A stretch of DNA of 60,258 nt. It comes from a virus. The position numbers and the translations under genes were made by a program. The DNA lies in IMG/VR virus record IMGVR_UViG_3300046002_006203, positions 1 to 60,258 of that record; one strand, written 5' to 3'. The number at the start of each line of letters is the position of its first letter. The first letter of the stretch is position 1. Below the pieces are notes generated by a model. It did no database searches. It was not told the DNA's origin and saw only the letters and a program-made list of their open reading frames with translations. Shown one piece after another: positions 16,290 to 23,537 of the stretch.

Positions 16290-17560
16290 TAGCCGCGCGC
16301 CTTCACTTCGATATCCATCTTGGTGCCTTCTTCCATCAGTATGGAGTGCAGCACCGGCTTTTCGTCGCGCCAGCGGTCCAGATCACCGGACCAAAGGTCC
16401 ATCGCGTTCTCCATGCCGCCCATGGCATCAATGTCGGCAAGGAACTGCTTCACGGTCGAACCTGAGCGGATTGCGTCCTCGTCCTCGGCGGGAGGCGCAT
16501 CGGTTTCTTCGGTCACTTCCACCGCGTCTTCGGCCTCGGCCACGTCCTGCGCGTCGAACAGATCGGCCTTCACCTCTTGCTTGGCCTCTTCCTGCTTGGC
16601 GCGGGCTGCTGCGTCGCGCTTGTCCTGCATGGCTTGGCGGGCAGCATCGTCGGCGCGGTTGATCTCAGCGTCGCTGTGGTCAGCCTCTTTCTGGGCCTCT
16701 TTAGCCTCGTCCTTCACCTCGGCAGGCTTGGGTTTCGTCTCGGCGGTTGCGCGCCGCGCTGTGCCGCGTGCGGCCTCGGCTGCCTTTGCCGCGCCGGTCA
16801 CGGCTGGGAAGTATTCCTCAACGGTCGCTTCCTTGGCCCGAATGTCCCGATAGATCGTCGTGAGCGTGCCGATTTCTTCCAGCCCGATATCGTCAAGCCC
16901 CTGCACTTCGAGGCAAGAGAAGATCTGATCCGGCGTGATGCCCCAAGCCGCAAACGCCTTGATCGCCTCGTCGCGGCGCACCACAAGGGTTTTCACATCG
17001 CCCTTGATTACATGCTCGGCGGCCTCATAAGCCTTGCGCCAGATCGCTTTCGGCACGCCTTTCAGGACCGCCTCGCGCAGCGCCACAGATGCGGCAGCAT
17101 TTCCGGTCACGGCGATCATGTCGTCATTGAACAGCTTGCCGTTCCTGTCGCTGATCCGGCGCTGGACTTGCGCCACCCGCTTCATGCCGGTTTCGAGGTC
17201 GTGGAACACGCCTTCCGCGATCACCACCTTCTCCATCCGGTCCACCGCGACCACGCGGCTGCCGATCTGGCAGTTGCCCCACTGGGAGGCGATGATTTCG
17301 GCCAAGCGGACGGACGGGCCGGTGATCGGCTTGCCGCCACGGGGGAGCGCGTAAACGCATTCCTGCGCGGTTTCAGAGTCCAGCGTTGCCAGCGACAGGA
17401 TATTGGTCATGGCGCGCTGGATCGAGCGCGGATAGGCCTTTGCCGTGGTCACGGCCTGATTGAGTTCGGCGGTGGCGAGTTGCACCACCATTGCCGTTCC
17501 GCCCGTTTCGATGGGGGCTTTCGCTTCGCCGGTGTCAAACCGTGCGTCAAGGTTCTGCAT
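16289..17560 (-). CDS. Putative recombination-associated protein (423 aa)
   Basis: The N-terminal 245 residues form a compact conserved region (PRSIQRAMTNILSLATLDSE, GPSVRLAEIIASQWGN, ITGNAAASVALREAVLKGVPKAIW). The rest is a long Ala/Glu-rich, highly acidic region, like a protein-interaction arm. Position in the early operon beside an HNH nuclease and a coiled-coil partner fits the places where phages keep single-strand annealing or recombination genes. I know this kind of protein from phages, but cannot assign a proven function. Confidence 0.55.
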   Translation of the reverse strand: MQNLDARFDTGEAKAPIETGGTAMVVQLATAELNQAVTTAKAYPRSIQRAMTNILSLATLDSETAQECVYALPRGGKPITGPSVRLAEIIASQWGNCQIGSRVVAVDRMEKVVIAEGVFHDLETGMKRVAQVQRRISDRNGKLFNDDMIAVTGNAAASVALREAVLKGVPKAIWRKAYEAAEHVIKGDVKTLVVRRDEAIKAFAAWGITPDQIFSCLEVQGLDDIGLEEIGTLTTIYRDIRAKEATVEEYFPAVTGAAKAAEAARGTARRATAETKPKPAEVKDEAKEAQKEADHSDAEINRADDAARQAMQDKRDAAARAKQEEAKQEVKADLFDAQDVAEAEDAVEVTEETDAPPAEDEDAIRSGSTVKQFLADIDAMGGMENAMDLWSGDLDRWRDEKPVLHSILMEEGTKMDIEVKARG

Positions 17561-17571
17561 TGGATCGGTCC

Positions 17572-18348
17572 TTATGCTGCGGAGGTGGTGGTGTGGCGGG
17601 TGACGCCCTTGATCGAGCCTTCAACCCAGTCCTTCGAGCGCACAGCCTGATTGGCGAGGCGTTGAAGCAACTCGGCCACCTCGGGGTGTTCGCGGAAGTG
17701 CATGTAGACGGCGTTCTGGCTCTCGATCTTGGCGTAGGCAGTTTCCCGAAGGCTCATGCCGCGCCCTGCGCCGGTGGCGCTGTCCACCTTGGCGCGGGCT
17801 GCGGGCTTTTCGGCCTTCTTCTGTTCCTTGGCTGCGTCCTCTTTGGCCTTCTCAGCCTCGGCCAGCGCCAGAGAGTCGCCGCGCGATTCCGCCAACTGGG
17901 CAGCGGCAAACGCATCTGCGGCGGCCTTGCGGGCAGCGGCGGCGCGTTCTTCCTGCTCACGCTTGAGGCGCGCGTCTTCTTCAATCAGCCATGCGGCGCT
18001 GATTGCCTTCTGCTTCTCGGCAGCCTTGGTCAGCGCGGCGGTAAAGACCGTGAAAGCGTCCTGCACGGCCTGCGCGTTGTCGTCGTGCGGCTTCTTCTCG
18101 TCCTTGCGGATGCCATCGACCACCTTGAAGCCTTCGCGCAAGGCGGCCACCACGTCAGCAACCTCTTGCGCGTGATCGGCGTCCTTGATCGGGCCGCGTG
18201 CGGTCATTTCATCGGCGCGCTTCAACAGCGTGGCGGCGGTGGCCTTGGCCTTCTCAAGCGATTCAGGCTTGAACGGCGGCGCGGGCGGCGGGTTGTTTCC
18301 TCCCATCACAGCGCGCGGGTTTTCGGTTTCTGCGGATTCAACAGTCAT
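17572..18348 (-). CDS. Coiled-coil phage protein (258 aa)
   Basis: A Pro-rich N-terminus (GGNNPPPAPPFKP), a helical domain (about 30-125) and a long Ala/Glu/Lys coiled coil (about 125-195) precede a C-terminal helical piece (AYAKIESQNAVYMHFREHPEVAELLQ). Proteins of this layout sit next to recombination genes in alphaproteobacterial phages. No catalytic motif is seen. It is separated from the next gene by 11 bases. Confidence 0.6.
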   Translation of the reverse strand: MTVESAETENPRAVMGGNNPPPAPPFKPESLEKAKATAATLLKRADEMTARGPIKDADHAQEVADVVAALREGFKVVDGIRKDEKKPHDDNAQAVQDAFTVFTAALTKAAEKQKAISAAWLIEEDARLKREQEERAAAARKAAADAFAAAQLAESRGDSLALAEAEKAKEDAAKEQKKAEKPAARAKVDSATGAGRGMSLRETAYAKIESQNAVYMHFREHPEVAELLQRLANQAVRSKDWVEGSIKGVTRHTTTSAA

Positions 18349-18734
18349 TGCGGCTTCACTCCTTGGGTGATGAGGTCAATTTTGCGGTAGGGATCGTGCA
18401 TGGCCGGTGTCGCGGCGATGCGGGCGAACAGGGTGCGGTATTCGGGGGCGGTGATCGGCGTCAGCCACGTCCAGAGGTCGGCAAGCTGGGTCTGGGTCAG
18501 CGGGTTCCCGTTGATTTCGCCACAGATCCGTTCGGGGGCGGTCAACTCGCCGGTTTCCTCGTCAATCTCGCGCTGGCAGAAGATCTGCACGGCAGCCCAT
18601 GGGCCACCCTTGCGAAGCCGCGTGCGAAACCAGCCACACTCAGGAAGCCCCTCGAATGTCGCAGGGCTGTCACCGGCCACGGCGGCGCGGTGCCATGCGT
18701 AAAGCTGGGCGGCTGGCGAGGGCTGGCGGATCAT
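18345..18734 (-). CDS. Hypothetical protein (129 aa)
   Basis: Contains PECGWFRTRLRKGGPWAAVQIF, ICGEINGNPL and LWTWLTPITAPEY. This pattern recurs in phage early operons next to the coiled-coil gene. It is soluble and of unknown function. It overlaps the downstream start (ATGA). Confidence 0.65.
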   Translation of the reverse strand: MIRQPSPAAQLYAWHRAAVAGDSPATFEGLPECGWFRTRLRKGGPWAAVQIFCQREIDEETGELTAPERICGEINGNPLTQTQLADLWTWLTPITAPEYRTLFARIAATPAMHDPYRKIDLITQGVKPQ

Positions 18735-18877
18735 ACTGCCACCCCGTCAACGATGCGGTCAGTCTCGGTCGCTAGCTTGCGAAGATCGGCGGCGCGCGGG
18801 TCTTTGGCCTTCGATGCGGCGCGGGCGGCGGAATAGGCGGCCTCGTTCAGTGCGTGCAGGGCATCTTGCAGGGTCAC
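18731..18877 (-). CDS. Small protein (48 aa)
   Basis: A helical peptide starting with GTG at 18877, inside the stop of the upstream gene (GTGA). The frame fills the gap exactly between two coupled genes, with 4-base overlaps on both sides. That is the evidence that it is real. Confidence 0.5.
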   Translation of the reverse strand: MTLQDALHALNEAAYSAARAASKAKDPRAADLRKLATETDRIVDGVAV

Positions 18878-19194
18878 AGCACGCCCTCCCTGTTGGCCAG
18901 TTCAAGCAGCCGGATCGCGGCGTAGATCGCGTCCATGTCGCCATCCATCAGCGCGCGGCGATGGTGAATCTCGCGCAAGGCCTGCGCGGTGGTCCAAGCC
19001 GAGAATATGGAGGTCAGAACGGGCCGCGTCGCAGCGGCAGGCTGGGCCACGATCTGTGCCAGCACGCCTTGAGCCGCATCGAGGTTGGCCCAGTCCGTGC
19101 CATCGAGCGGCTCGGTGCGGGGTGCATTCCGGTTTGCGACGTGGTTTACGCGCAGCAGGGCGGTTCCGATCATGGTTGCGTTGGCGCTGCTCAC
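18874..19194 (-). CDS. Hypothetical protein (106 aa)
   Basis: A helical protein without a recognised motif. The GTG at 19194 forms GTGA with the upstream stop and has GGAG 8 bases before it; an ATG at 19173 is the alternative. Codon use matches the operon. Confidence 0.55.
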   Translation of the reverse strand: MSSANATMIGTALLRVNHVANRNAPRTEPLDGTDWANLDAAQGVLAQIVAQPAAATRPVLTSIFSAWTTAQALREIHHRRALMDGDMDAIYAAIRLLELANREGVL

Positions 19195-19310
19195 TTCGGC
19201 GGCTCCAACTCGTAATCGCCCCAGCCCATGTTCATGGCAGCGCGGCGGCATTGGCCCTCGGTGCGATATCGCAGCCAGCGGCCAGTTTTGCAGTCAGTGA
19301 CAACCCACAC
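19191..19310 (-). CDS. Small protein (39 aa)
   Basis: Reads VWVVTDCKTGRWLRYRTEGQ and so on, a beta-like start with one Cys pair and several Trp. The GTG at 19310 has GGGGAG 7 bases upstream; a TTG at 19316 overlaps the upstream stop. It closes the gap between coupled genes. Confidence 0.45.
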   Translation of the reverse strand: MWVVTDCKTGRWLRYRTEGQCRRAAMNMGWGDYELEPPK

Positions 19311-19312
19311 GG

Positions 19313-19507
19313 TCAATCTCCCCTAAGCCCCATCCATGCGTAGCCAGTGACCCCATCGGGGCCGCTCACGGATGGATCTGAAATTTCGTGAAGCAGAGGT
19401 TCGCGGTGGATTTGCTCGGCGCGCAGTCGCTTGAACGCCGCAACTTCGGCCTCATGCTTCTGGCGCTCTTCCGCCGCGAACTCTCGGTAGTAATCATCGG
19501 TCGGCAT
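19313..19507 (-). CDS. Small protein (64 aa)
   Basis: The N-terminus is helical (YYREFAAEERQKHEAEVAAFKRLRAEQ) and the tail is short with VTGYAWMGL. It starts with an ATG overlapping the upstream stop (TGATG). Function unknown. Confidence 0.55.
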   Translation of the reverse strand: MPTDDYYREFAAEERQKHEAEVAAFKRLRAEQIHREPLLHEISDPSVSGPDGVTGYAWMGLRGD

Positions 19508-19743
19508 CACGCACGCCCAGCGTAATGCCCGTGGCGGCTGATCCGATCCCCAATGCGCTCTGCACGCATCGGGTTGCGGTTCGTGGTCAGGATGCGGCCC
19601 AGCATTTCACTCGCCGCATCATCGCTCAGGCCCATCAAGGCCGCCGCGATCTGGTCTTCACGCGCCTTGAGGGCGCGATCGTTATAGGCTTTGGGCGGGT
19701 CATAATCCCGCCCGCGTCCTCCGAGGTCTTGCCGTGTTTGCAT
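19507..19743 (-). CDS. First gene of the left early operon (78 aa)
   Basis: A charged small protein (RGRDYDPPKAYNDRALKAREDQIAAALMGLSDD). The ATG at 19743 has GGAG 6 bases upstream. It lies about 20-25 bases after the predicted PL start point, so it would be the first product made leftward on induction. Lambda carries N at this place, but no Arg-rich antitermination motif is obvious here. Confidence 0.6.
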   Translation of the reverse strand: MQTRQDLGGRGRDYDPPKAYNDRALKAREDQIAAALMGLSDDAASEMLGRILTTNRNPMRAERIGDRISRHGHYAGRA

Positions 19744-19769
19744 GATCGACTCCATTGGTAATGAGGTTC

Positions 19770-19798
19770 ACCGTAGCGAATAACGCTACTTCACGCAA
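19770..19798 (-). promoter_or_regulatory. Leftward early promoter PL
   Basis: Reading leftward: -35 TTGCGT (19798-19793), 17-base spacer, -10 TACGGT (19775-19770). Operator 19773-19789 fills the spacer and enters the -10. The same -35, spacer length and operator register occur at PR (20636-20664). Confidence 0.75.
19773..19789. promoter_or_regulatory. Operator OL1, perfect GTAGCG-N5-CGCTAC
   Basis: A 17-bp inverted repeat: GTAGCG, AATAA, CGCTAC. It overlaps PL. The likely ligand is the CI-like repressor encoded at 19899-20549. Confidence 0.8.
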
Positions 19799-19806
19799 GC
19801 CACCTT

Positions 19807-19823
19807 GTAGGGAATATCGCTAC
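19807..19823. promoter_or_regulatory. Operator OL2, imperfect copy
   Basis: GTAGGG-AATAT-CGCTAC, one mismatch to the consensus, centred 34 bp (about three helical turns) from OL1. The spacing would allow cooperative dimer-dimer contact. Confidence 0.7.
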
Positions 19824-19839
19824 GAGCGAATCGGGCAAG

Positions 19840-19872
19840 AAAAAAGCCCAGCCAGATCTATCTGGTTGGGCT
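19840..19872 (-). terminator. Rho-independent terminator of the repressor gene
   Basis: On the minus strand a 12-bp stem (one G-T pair) AGCCCAACCAGA / TCTGGCTGGGCT with a 4-base loop is followed by six T. It lies 27 bases after the repressor stop and isolates cI from the left operon. Confidence 0.85.
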
Positions 19873-19898
19873 GAATTTCGCGGGATTCTGGATGCAAC

Positions 19899-20549
19899 CT
19901 ATGGCGTTGCTGTGACCACCAGTTCGGCTGGAAGGGCTAGAATGACGCGGGCCGCCCACTTTATCGACCTATCCCACGCCGAGTCGGCGGATGGATTCAG
20001 GGCGATCAAGTGGAACAGATCCGGTTCCGTGCCGCGCTTGACCAGTTTCACCCATCCATTGCCATCTGTGTCCTCCAGCACGCACGGCCTGCCTATATCC
20101 TCTTCCAGAATGCCATCGTGAACAGACCGGCTGAAAAACAGGACATGACCGGGCTGATACATCGGAGCCATAGAGTCGCCTTCAACTTCAACCGCAACCA
20201 TAGATCGCTCAGGGAGAATGTCGGGCGCAATGACGTGATAAAGCCCGTCACCCTTGGTAAACGCGTCAACCAGAGGGACGTAAGCACCGGCCCCAACTCG
20301 CCCAGCTACGGCAATCAGTCTGGGTTGTGCTTCTCGGCCCACACTCGGCATCGGCGTGCCGGTGATTTCGGCAATCGCAAGCGCCTCATCAGCCGATACC
20401 GACCTTTTTCCAAGCACCATCTTGTTGACCTTGGATCGGTCAATCGTCTGGCGCAGGCGCATAGTCAGCGCCTCGGCCAGTGCGGCCTGAGAAAGCCCGC
20501 TCCGCTCAAGGGCGGATGCTACCCATTTAGACATGCCTGCCGGTGTCAT
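19899..20549 (-). CDS. cI: CI-like repressor with S24 (LexA-type) autoprotease domain
   Basis: The 216-residue protein has an N-terminal HTH (about 18-50, LSQAALAEAL ... SKVNKMVLGKRS) and a C-terminal peptidase S24 domain. Catalytic Ser-126 lies in EGDSMAPMYQPG and Lys-171 in VKLVKRG. The likely cleavage bond is Ala-87/Gly-88 in RVGAGAYV. It should hold the prophage silent by binding the GTAGCG-N5-CGCTAC operators on both sides. It should be inactivated by RecA-stimulated self-cleavage during DNA damage. The ATG at 20549 has AGGAGG 7 bases upstream. Confidence 0.92.
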   Translation of the reverse strand: MTPAGMSKWVASALERSGLSQAALAEALTMRLRQTIDRSKVNKMVLGKRSVSADEALAIAEITGTPMPSVGREAQPRLIAVAGRVGAGAYVPLVDAFTKGDGLYHVIAPDILPERSMVAVEVEGDSMAPMYQPGHVLFFSRSVHDGILEEDIGRPCVLEDTDGNGWVKLVKRGTEPDLFHLIALNPSADSAWDRSIKWAARVILALPAELVVTATP

Positions 20550-20611
20550 AGACCTGCCTCCTGCGCCGCGACCCCCTGAAAATCCAATAGCCCCAAGCGC
20601 CAGCGGGCGCT

Positions 20612-20628
20612 GTCACGATTATCGCTAC
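20612..20628. promoter_or_regulatory. Operator OR2, imperfect copy
   Basis: GTCACG-ATTAT-CGCTAC, two mismatches in one half, centred 33 bp from OR1. It overlaps GATAAT (minus strand, 20623-20618), a good -10 for the leftward repressor promoter. Occupancy could tune repressor synthesis. Confidence 0.6.
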
Positions 20629-20635
20629 AGTCCGC

Positions 20636-20664
20636 TTGCGTGTCGTAGCGCATTTCGCTACATT
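20636..20664 (+). promoter_or_regulatory. Rightward early promoter PR
   Basis: -35 TTGCGT (20636-20641), 17-base spacer, -10 TACATT (20659-20664). The operator at 20645-20661 fills the spacer and enters the -10, exactly as at PL. Transcription would begin about 20671, only about 2 bases before the cro ATG. Confidence 0.8.
20645..20661. promoter_or_regulatory. Operator OR1, perfect GTAGCG-N5-CGCTAC
   Basis: A 17-bp inverted repeat: GTAGCG, CATTT, CGCTAC. Identical half-sites to OL1. Confidence 0.8.
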
Positions 20665-20672
20665 GCCTCTTT

Positions 20673-20912
20673 ATGGAACCTGCAAACAAAATACTCACCC
20701 GTCTTGGTGGCCCGACAGCCGTGGCAAAGTTCATCGGCGTGCATCGGGTCACGGTATCAAAATGGCAGTCTTCCCGCGAAAGCGGGGGGACTGGTGGGAT
20801 GATCCCTATGCGCCAGATCCCGCGTCTCATGGATATGGCAAAATCACTCGGCATCGCACTGGACGGGAATGACTTCCTGCCATTCGCAAGCAATGGCGGG
20901 GTGGCACGATGA
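20673..20912 (+). CDS. Cro/YdaS-like HTH regulator, probably leaderless
   Basis: The 79-residue protein has an HTH (LGGPTAVAKFIGVHRVTVSKWQ) of the YdaS/Cro type that acts as antirepressor of the lysogenic state. It is the first gene after PR and divergent from cI. No Shine-Dalgarno sequence precedes the ATG and the predicted transcript starts about 2 bases before it, so translation is probably leaderless. The stop overlaps the next ATG. Confidence 0.8.
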   Translation: MEPANKILTRLGGPTAVAKFIGVHRVTVSKWQSSRESGGTGGMIPMRQIPRLMDMAKSLGIALDGNDFLPFASNGGVAR

Positions 20913-21190
20913 TTGCCACAGGGACATTCCCCGCTATCCGTGAGATAGTGTCATATCGCGCCAGCTTCCCCGACCGATGGAAGGAATTTCTGCGCCAGAA
21001 CTTCCCCAGCGCAGCGCGTGCGGCGAAGTCGTTTGCTGTTGACGACAAGACGGCGCGCGACTGGTGGCATGGGCGCACGGCCCCGTCAGGCTTTGTCGTG
21101 GCTCTTGCCTTCAAGCGGATGCCGACCGAAGCCGCCCGGCTCTTGGGAGGATGGGCCTCCAGACTGATCTGGGGGGCGTCCCATGGATAG
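20909..21190 (+). CDS. HTH-like early protein (93 aa)
   Basis: The segment ARAAKSFAVDDKTARDWWHGRTAPSG looks like an HTH with a recognition helix. Similar small proteins follow cro in alphaproteobacterial prophages. It likely binds DNA as a secondary early regulator. Coupled to both neighbours by overlaps. Confidence 0.65.
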   Translation: MIATGTFPAIREIVSYRASFPDRWKEFLRQNFPSAARAAKSFAVDDKTARDWWHGRTAPSGFVVALAFKRMPTEAARLLGGWASRLIWGASHG

Positions 21191-21416
21191 CCCGAAGCAC
21201 AAGCCCGGACAGGGAGCGCAGAAGTTGGCCGCATGGCTGACGCTGCGGGGTGTATCGCGCGCAGACTTCTCTGCCGCCTCTGGCCTGTCCTTGTCCTACA
21301 TCGCGGAAATCCTGCTGGGCCGGAAGAACGCGGGCCGCAACGCCATCGAGAAGATCAGCGCGGCCACTGGCGGAGAGGTGCCGCCGTCTGTCTGGTTTGG
21401 GGGTGGCAATGGATAG
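21183..21416 (+). CDS. Lambda-repressor-like HTH protein (77 aa)
   Basis: LTLRGVSRADFSAASGLSLSYIAEILLGRKNAG is a Cro/CI-type HTH and occupies most of the protein. It overlaps its neighbours by 8 bases on each side. Likely an early transcription regulator. Confidence 0.7.
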   Translation: MDSPKHKPGQGAQKLAAWLTLRGVSRADFSAASGLSLSYIAEILLGRKNAGRNAIEKISAATGGEVPPSVWFGGGNG

Positions 21417-21768
21417 CCAGAAGCCAGCCCTAGACCGCGACAAGGCTATTGGGTTCATCGAACTCTGGACGCAGGGCGTCTCGGCACAAACGATTGCCAA
21501 GTTTCTCGGTGACGACGCCGCGCCGGTGGAAGAAATCGCGGCACTTCTCGCCCTGCCGCCCCGCACTAAGAAGAAGGGCAAGAAGGTCGCGCCCCCTGCG
21601 CCAGAGCCGGAGTCACCCGAAGCCAAGCAGGCCCGCGAGTTGCAGACATTGCTCCGCACCGAGGGCAAATACGCGGCGCTGGACGAGTGGGCTGCCGCCC
21701 AGACCCCACCTTTGACCCTCATACAAGCAACGCAGCGGTGGCACCGTGCAAGGGCTGGGGGGAGGTAA
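21409..21768 (+). CDS. HTH-containing early protein (119 aa)
   Basis: The N-terminus has an HTH-like stretch (FIELWTQGVSAQTIAKFLGDD), as in GcrA-type proteins. A Lys/Pro-rich linker (KKKGKKVAPPAPEPESP) and a helical end follow. The stop overlaps the start of the replication gene. Confidence 0.6.
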   Translation: MDSQKPALDRDKAIGFIELWTQGVSAQTIAKFLGDDAAPVEEIAALLALPPRTKKKGKKVAPPAPEPESPEAKQARELQTLLRTEGKYAALDEWAAAQTPPLTLIQATQRWHRARAGGR

Positions 21769-22739
21769 TGCGGAAGCCCACTTCGCAGGACAATTTTGAC
21801 GCCAGATCGGCGCGCACCCGCCAGCCGTTGCCGCTCTGGTCCGGTGCGTTTGACCGTGCGACCCATGAACTTGGGCCGGAAATTATCGGGGCATATCTGC
21901 TGATCCTCATAGCGATGTGGGAGGCAAAGTCATGCGATATCTCTACAGACGAAAGGCTGCTTGCGCGGGTCGCGAGAGTAAGCCCGACGATATGGCGCAG
22001 GAAGCTTGCGCCTATAATCACCCCCATGCTTTCCGAAGAAAACGGCAGGTTTTTCTCCGAAAAACTGAAAGAAAACGCTGGAAAAACCGAAGATTTTTGC
22101 ACCCAACAACATGCGAAAAAGTATGGAAAAATAGCGACTAAGCCTTTGAAAAATAAGGAGCCGGAGCAAACCATGGATGAACCAGAGTTAAACCATGGTT
22201 CATCCTCGGAAAATCCTAAACCTATAACCTATAACCATATAAAGGAGGAGGAAGAGGGCGCGAGTGCGCGCGAATCCTTGTCGATTTTCGAAGAGGTGAT
22301 GCTGGCAGTCGGGATCGACCCTGCCACCCCGCCGAAGTTTTGGCGCGGCGCTCCGGCGAAAACCCACGTCCTCGGATGGCAGCTTGTCCATGACCTGACC
22401 GACGACGAATTGGTCGAGGCGGCCCGCCTGTCACGATCCGACCACCCAGAGCCGCCAGACGGCCCGAAGGCGCTGGATCGCTACGTTGCGGCCTATGCCA
22501 AGGCCAAGGCCAGCGCCGGTGCTGTGAAAGCCAACCCTGCCAAGCCGGATCGGTATGCGCCGGTCCCAACTAGCCACACTGCAACCGACCGTGGCGCGGT
22601 GATGCACTTCTGGGCCGAAAGCCTGAACGCAGGCCGGTTCGTATCCCCATCGTCCATCAAACCCGACTTGGCCCGCGCCATGATCGAGGCCCAGCTTGTC
22701 ACCCAAGAAACTCTGAAATCGAAAGGAATTGCGTTTTGA
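21768..22739 (+). CDS. DUF1376 replication initiator-like protein (O-like)
   Basis: The N-terminal DUF1376 region (LPLWSGAFDRATHELGPEIIGAYLLILIAMWEA, DISTDERLLARVARVSPTIW) is followed by a variable hydrophilic linker and a C-terminal domain (about 170-320). DUF1376 proteins replace lambda O or primosomal initiators in many phages. The gene begins at 21768 with GGAGG 3-4 bases upstream. No helicase loader is evident nearby. An internal AT-rich tract (22060-22250) may serve as origin, as in lambda O; this is inference. Confidence 0.75.
   Translation: MRKPTSQDNFDARSARTRQPLPLWSGAFDRATHELGPEIIGAYLLILIAMWEAKSCDISTDERLLARVARVSPTIWRRKLAPIITPMLSEENGRFFSEKLKENAGKTEDFCTQQHAKKYGKIATKPLKNKEPEQTMDEPELNHGSSSENPKPITYNHIKEEEEGASARESLSIFEEVMLAVGIDPATPPKFWRGAPAKTHVLGWQLVHDLTDDELVEAARLSRSDHPEPPDGPKALDRYVAAYAKAKASAGAVKANPAKPDRYAPVPTSHTATDRGAVMHFWAESLNAGRFVSPSSIKPDLARAMIEAQLVTQETLKSKGIAF
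22060..22250. other. AT-rich tract inside the replication gene, possible origin
   Basis: The stretch is markedly richer in A and T than the flanks (runs such as GAAAAACTGAAAGAAAACG and CCTATAACCTATAACC). It includes a direct repeat CTATAACCTATAACCATATA near 22221-22242. Lambda and its relatives place the origin inside the initiator gene. No iterons with clear spacing were found, so this is a weak suggestion. Confidence 0.3.
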
Positions 22740-23098
22740 GCAACGAGGGACAGTTCATCATCACATCGGCCAACCCGCGCTTCGAGTCGATCTACGCCGC
22801 CGCGCTGAAAAAGGCAGTCATTCGGGAGCGCAATATCCGTGCATCGCGTGGCGTCGCGCCGCCTGTGGATCGGCCCCGCACGCACCACACTGGCATTGCC
22901 TCCTATGCCCGCATCGCATCCGTCATGTCCGACGAACCAAAGACCGTTTCCGAGATTGCCGCAGCCGCCGAAATGCACGCCGAGACGGCGCGGAAATACC
23001 TGTCGCGCCACCTCGCGGCTGGAACGGTGACGCTTGGCATCCCCCGCTTTGACGGATCACGCGACCTGCTCACATATGTCCGTGGGTGCCAGAAGTGA
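22736..23098 (+). CDS. Winged-helix/HTH early protein (120 aa)
   Basis: The C-terminal half has a winged-helix-like motif (KTVSEIAAAAEMHAETARKYLSRHLAAGTV). The start is TTG at 22736, with AAAGGA 8 bases upstream and overlap with the previous stop; no nearby ATG exists. Likely DNA-binding, possibly a replication partner of the DUF1376 protein. Confidence 0.65.
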   Translation: MSNEGQFIITSANPRFESIYAAALKKAVIRERNIRASRGVAPPVDRPRTHHTGIASYARIASVMSDEPKTVSEIAAAAEMHAETARKYLSRHLAAGTVTLGIPRFDGSRDLLTYVRGCQK

Positions 23099-23322
23099 CC
23101 GCCGTTGCGCCGCTCAGGGCAGCCGTGTCTCGCGATGGGTCAACCGTCCTGATGGTGCGCGGCCAGTGGCGGCAGTCGATCAAGGCTGCCGATTTGGGCG
23201 GCTGGATCAAGTTTTACACCACCCTGCGCGACCGCGAGAAGGGCCGCTATGCCGGTTTCCATGCCGAGCCGGTGTCGGTCCTCAAGGCGCTTGAGGCGAA
23301 GATCAAGGAGCGCAGCCAGTGA
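23095..23322 (+). CDS. Small protein (75 aa)
   Basis: Beta-then-helix pattern (GSTVLMVRGQWRQSIKAADLGGWIKFYTTLRD). The GTG at 23095 forms GTGA with the previous stop; a GTG at 23086 is also possible. Unknown function. Confidence 0.55.
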   Translation: MTAVAPLRAAVSRDGSTVLMVRGQWRQSIKAADLGGWIKFYTTLRDREKGRYAGFHAEPVSVLKALEAKIKERSQ

Positions 23323-23537
23323 GGTATGCAAAGCCAACGGACAAGCGCCTTGTGGAAGAACTGCGGGCAATGACGGCCAAGGGTGGCGAGTATCAGCCTG
23401 TCAAGTGCTGGTCGCCGGATGGGCCGTCATACTGGGTTTCGACTGCGGCAAGCGCGCACGACGTAGCTGGTTCTCTCGTCTGCGACGGGATGCCAGAGGC
23501 TGACTATTGGCCTATGGTAGAGGCGCGCAAGCAATGA
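23319..23537 (+). CDS. Small protein (72 aa)
   Basis: Starts with GTG overlapping the previous stop (GTGA) and ends overlapping the methyltransferase ATG. Contains CWSPDGPSYWVSTAASAHDVA. No recognised family. Confidence 0.55.
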   Translation: MRYAKPTDKRLVEELRAMTAKGGEYQPVKCWSPDGPSYWVSTAASAHDVAGSLVCDGMPEADYWPMVEARKQ

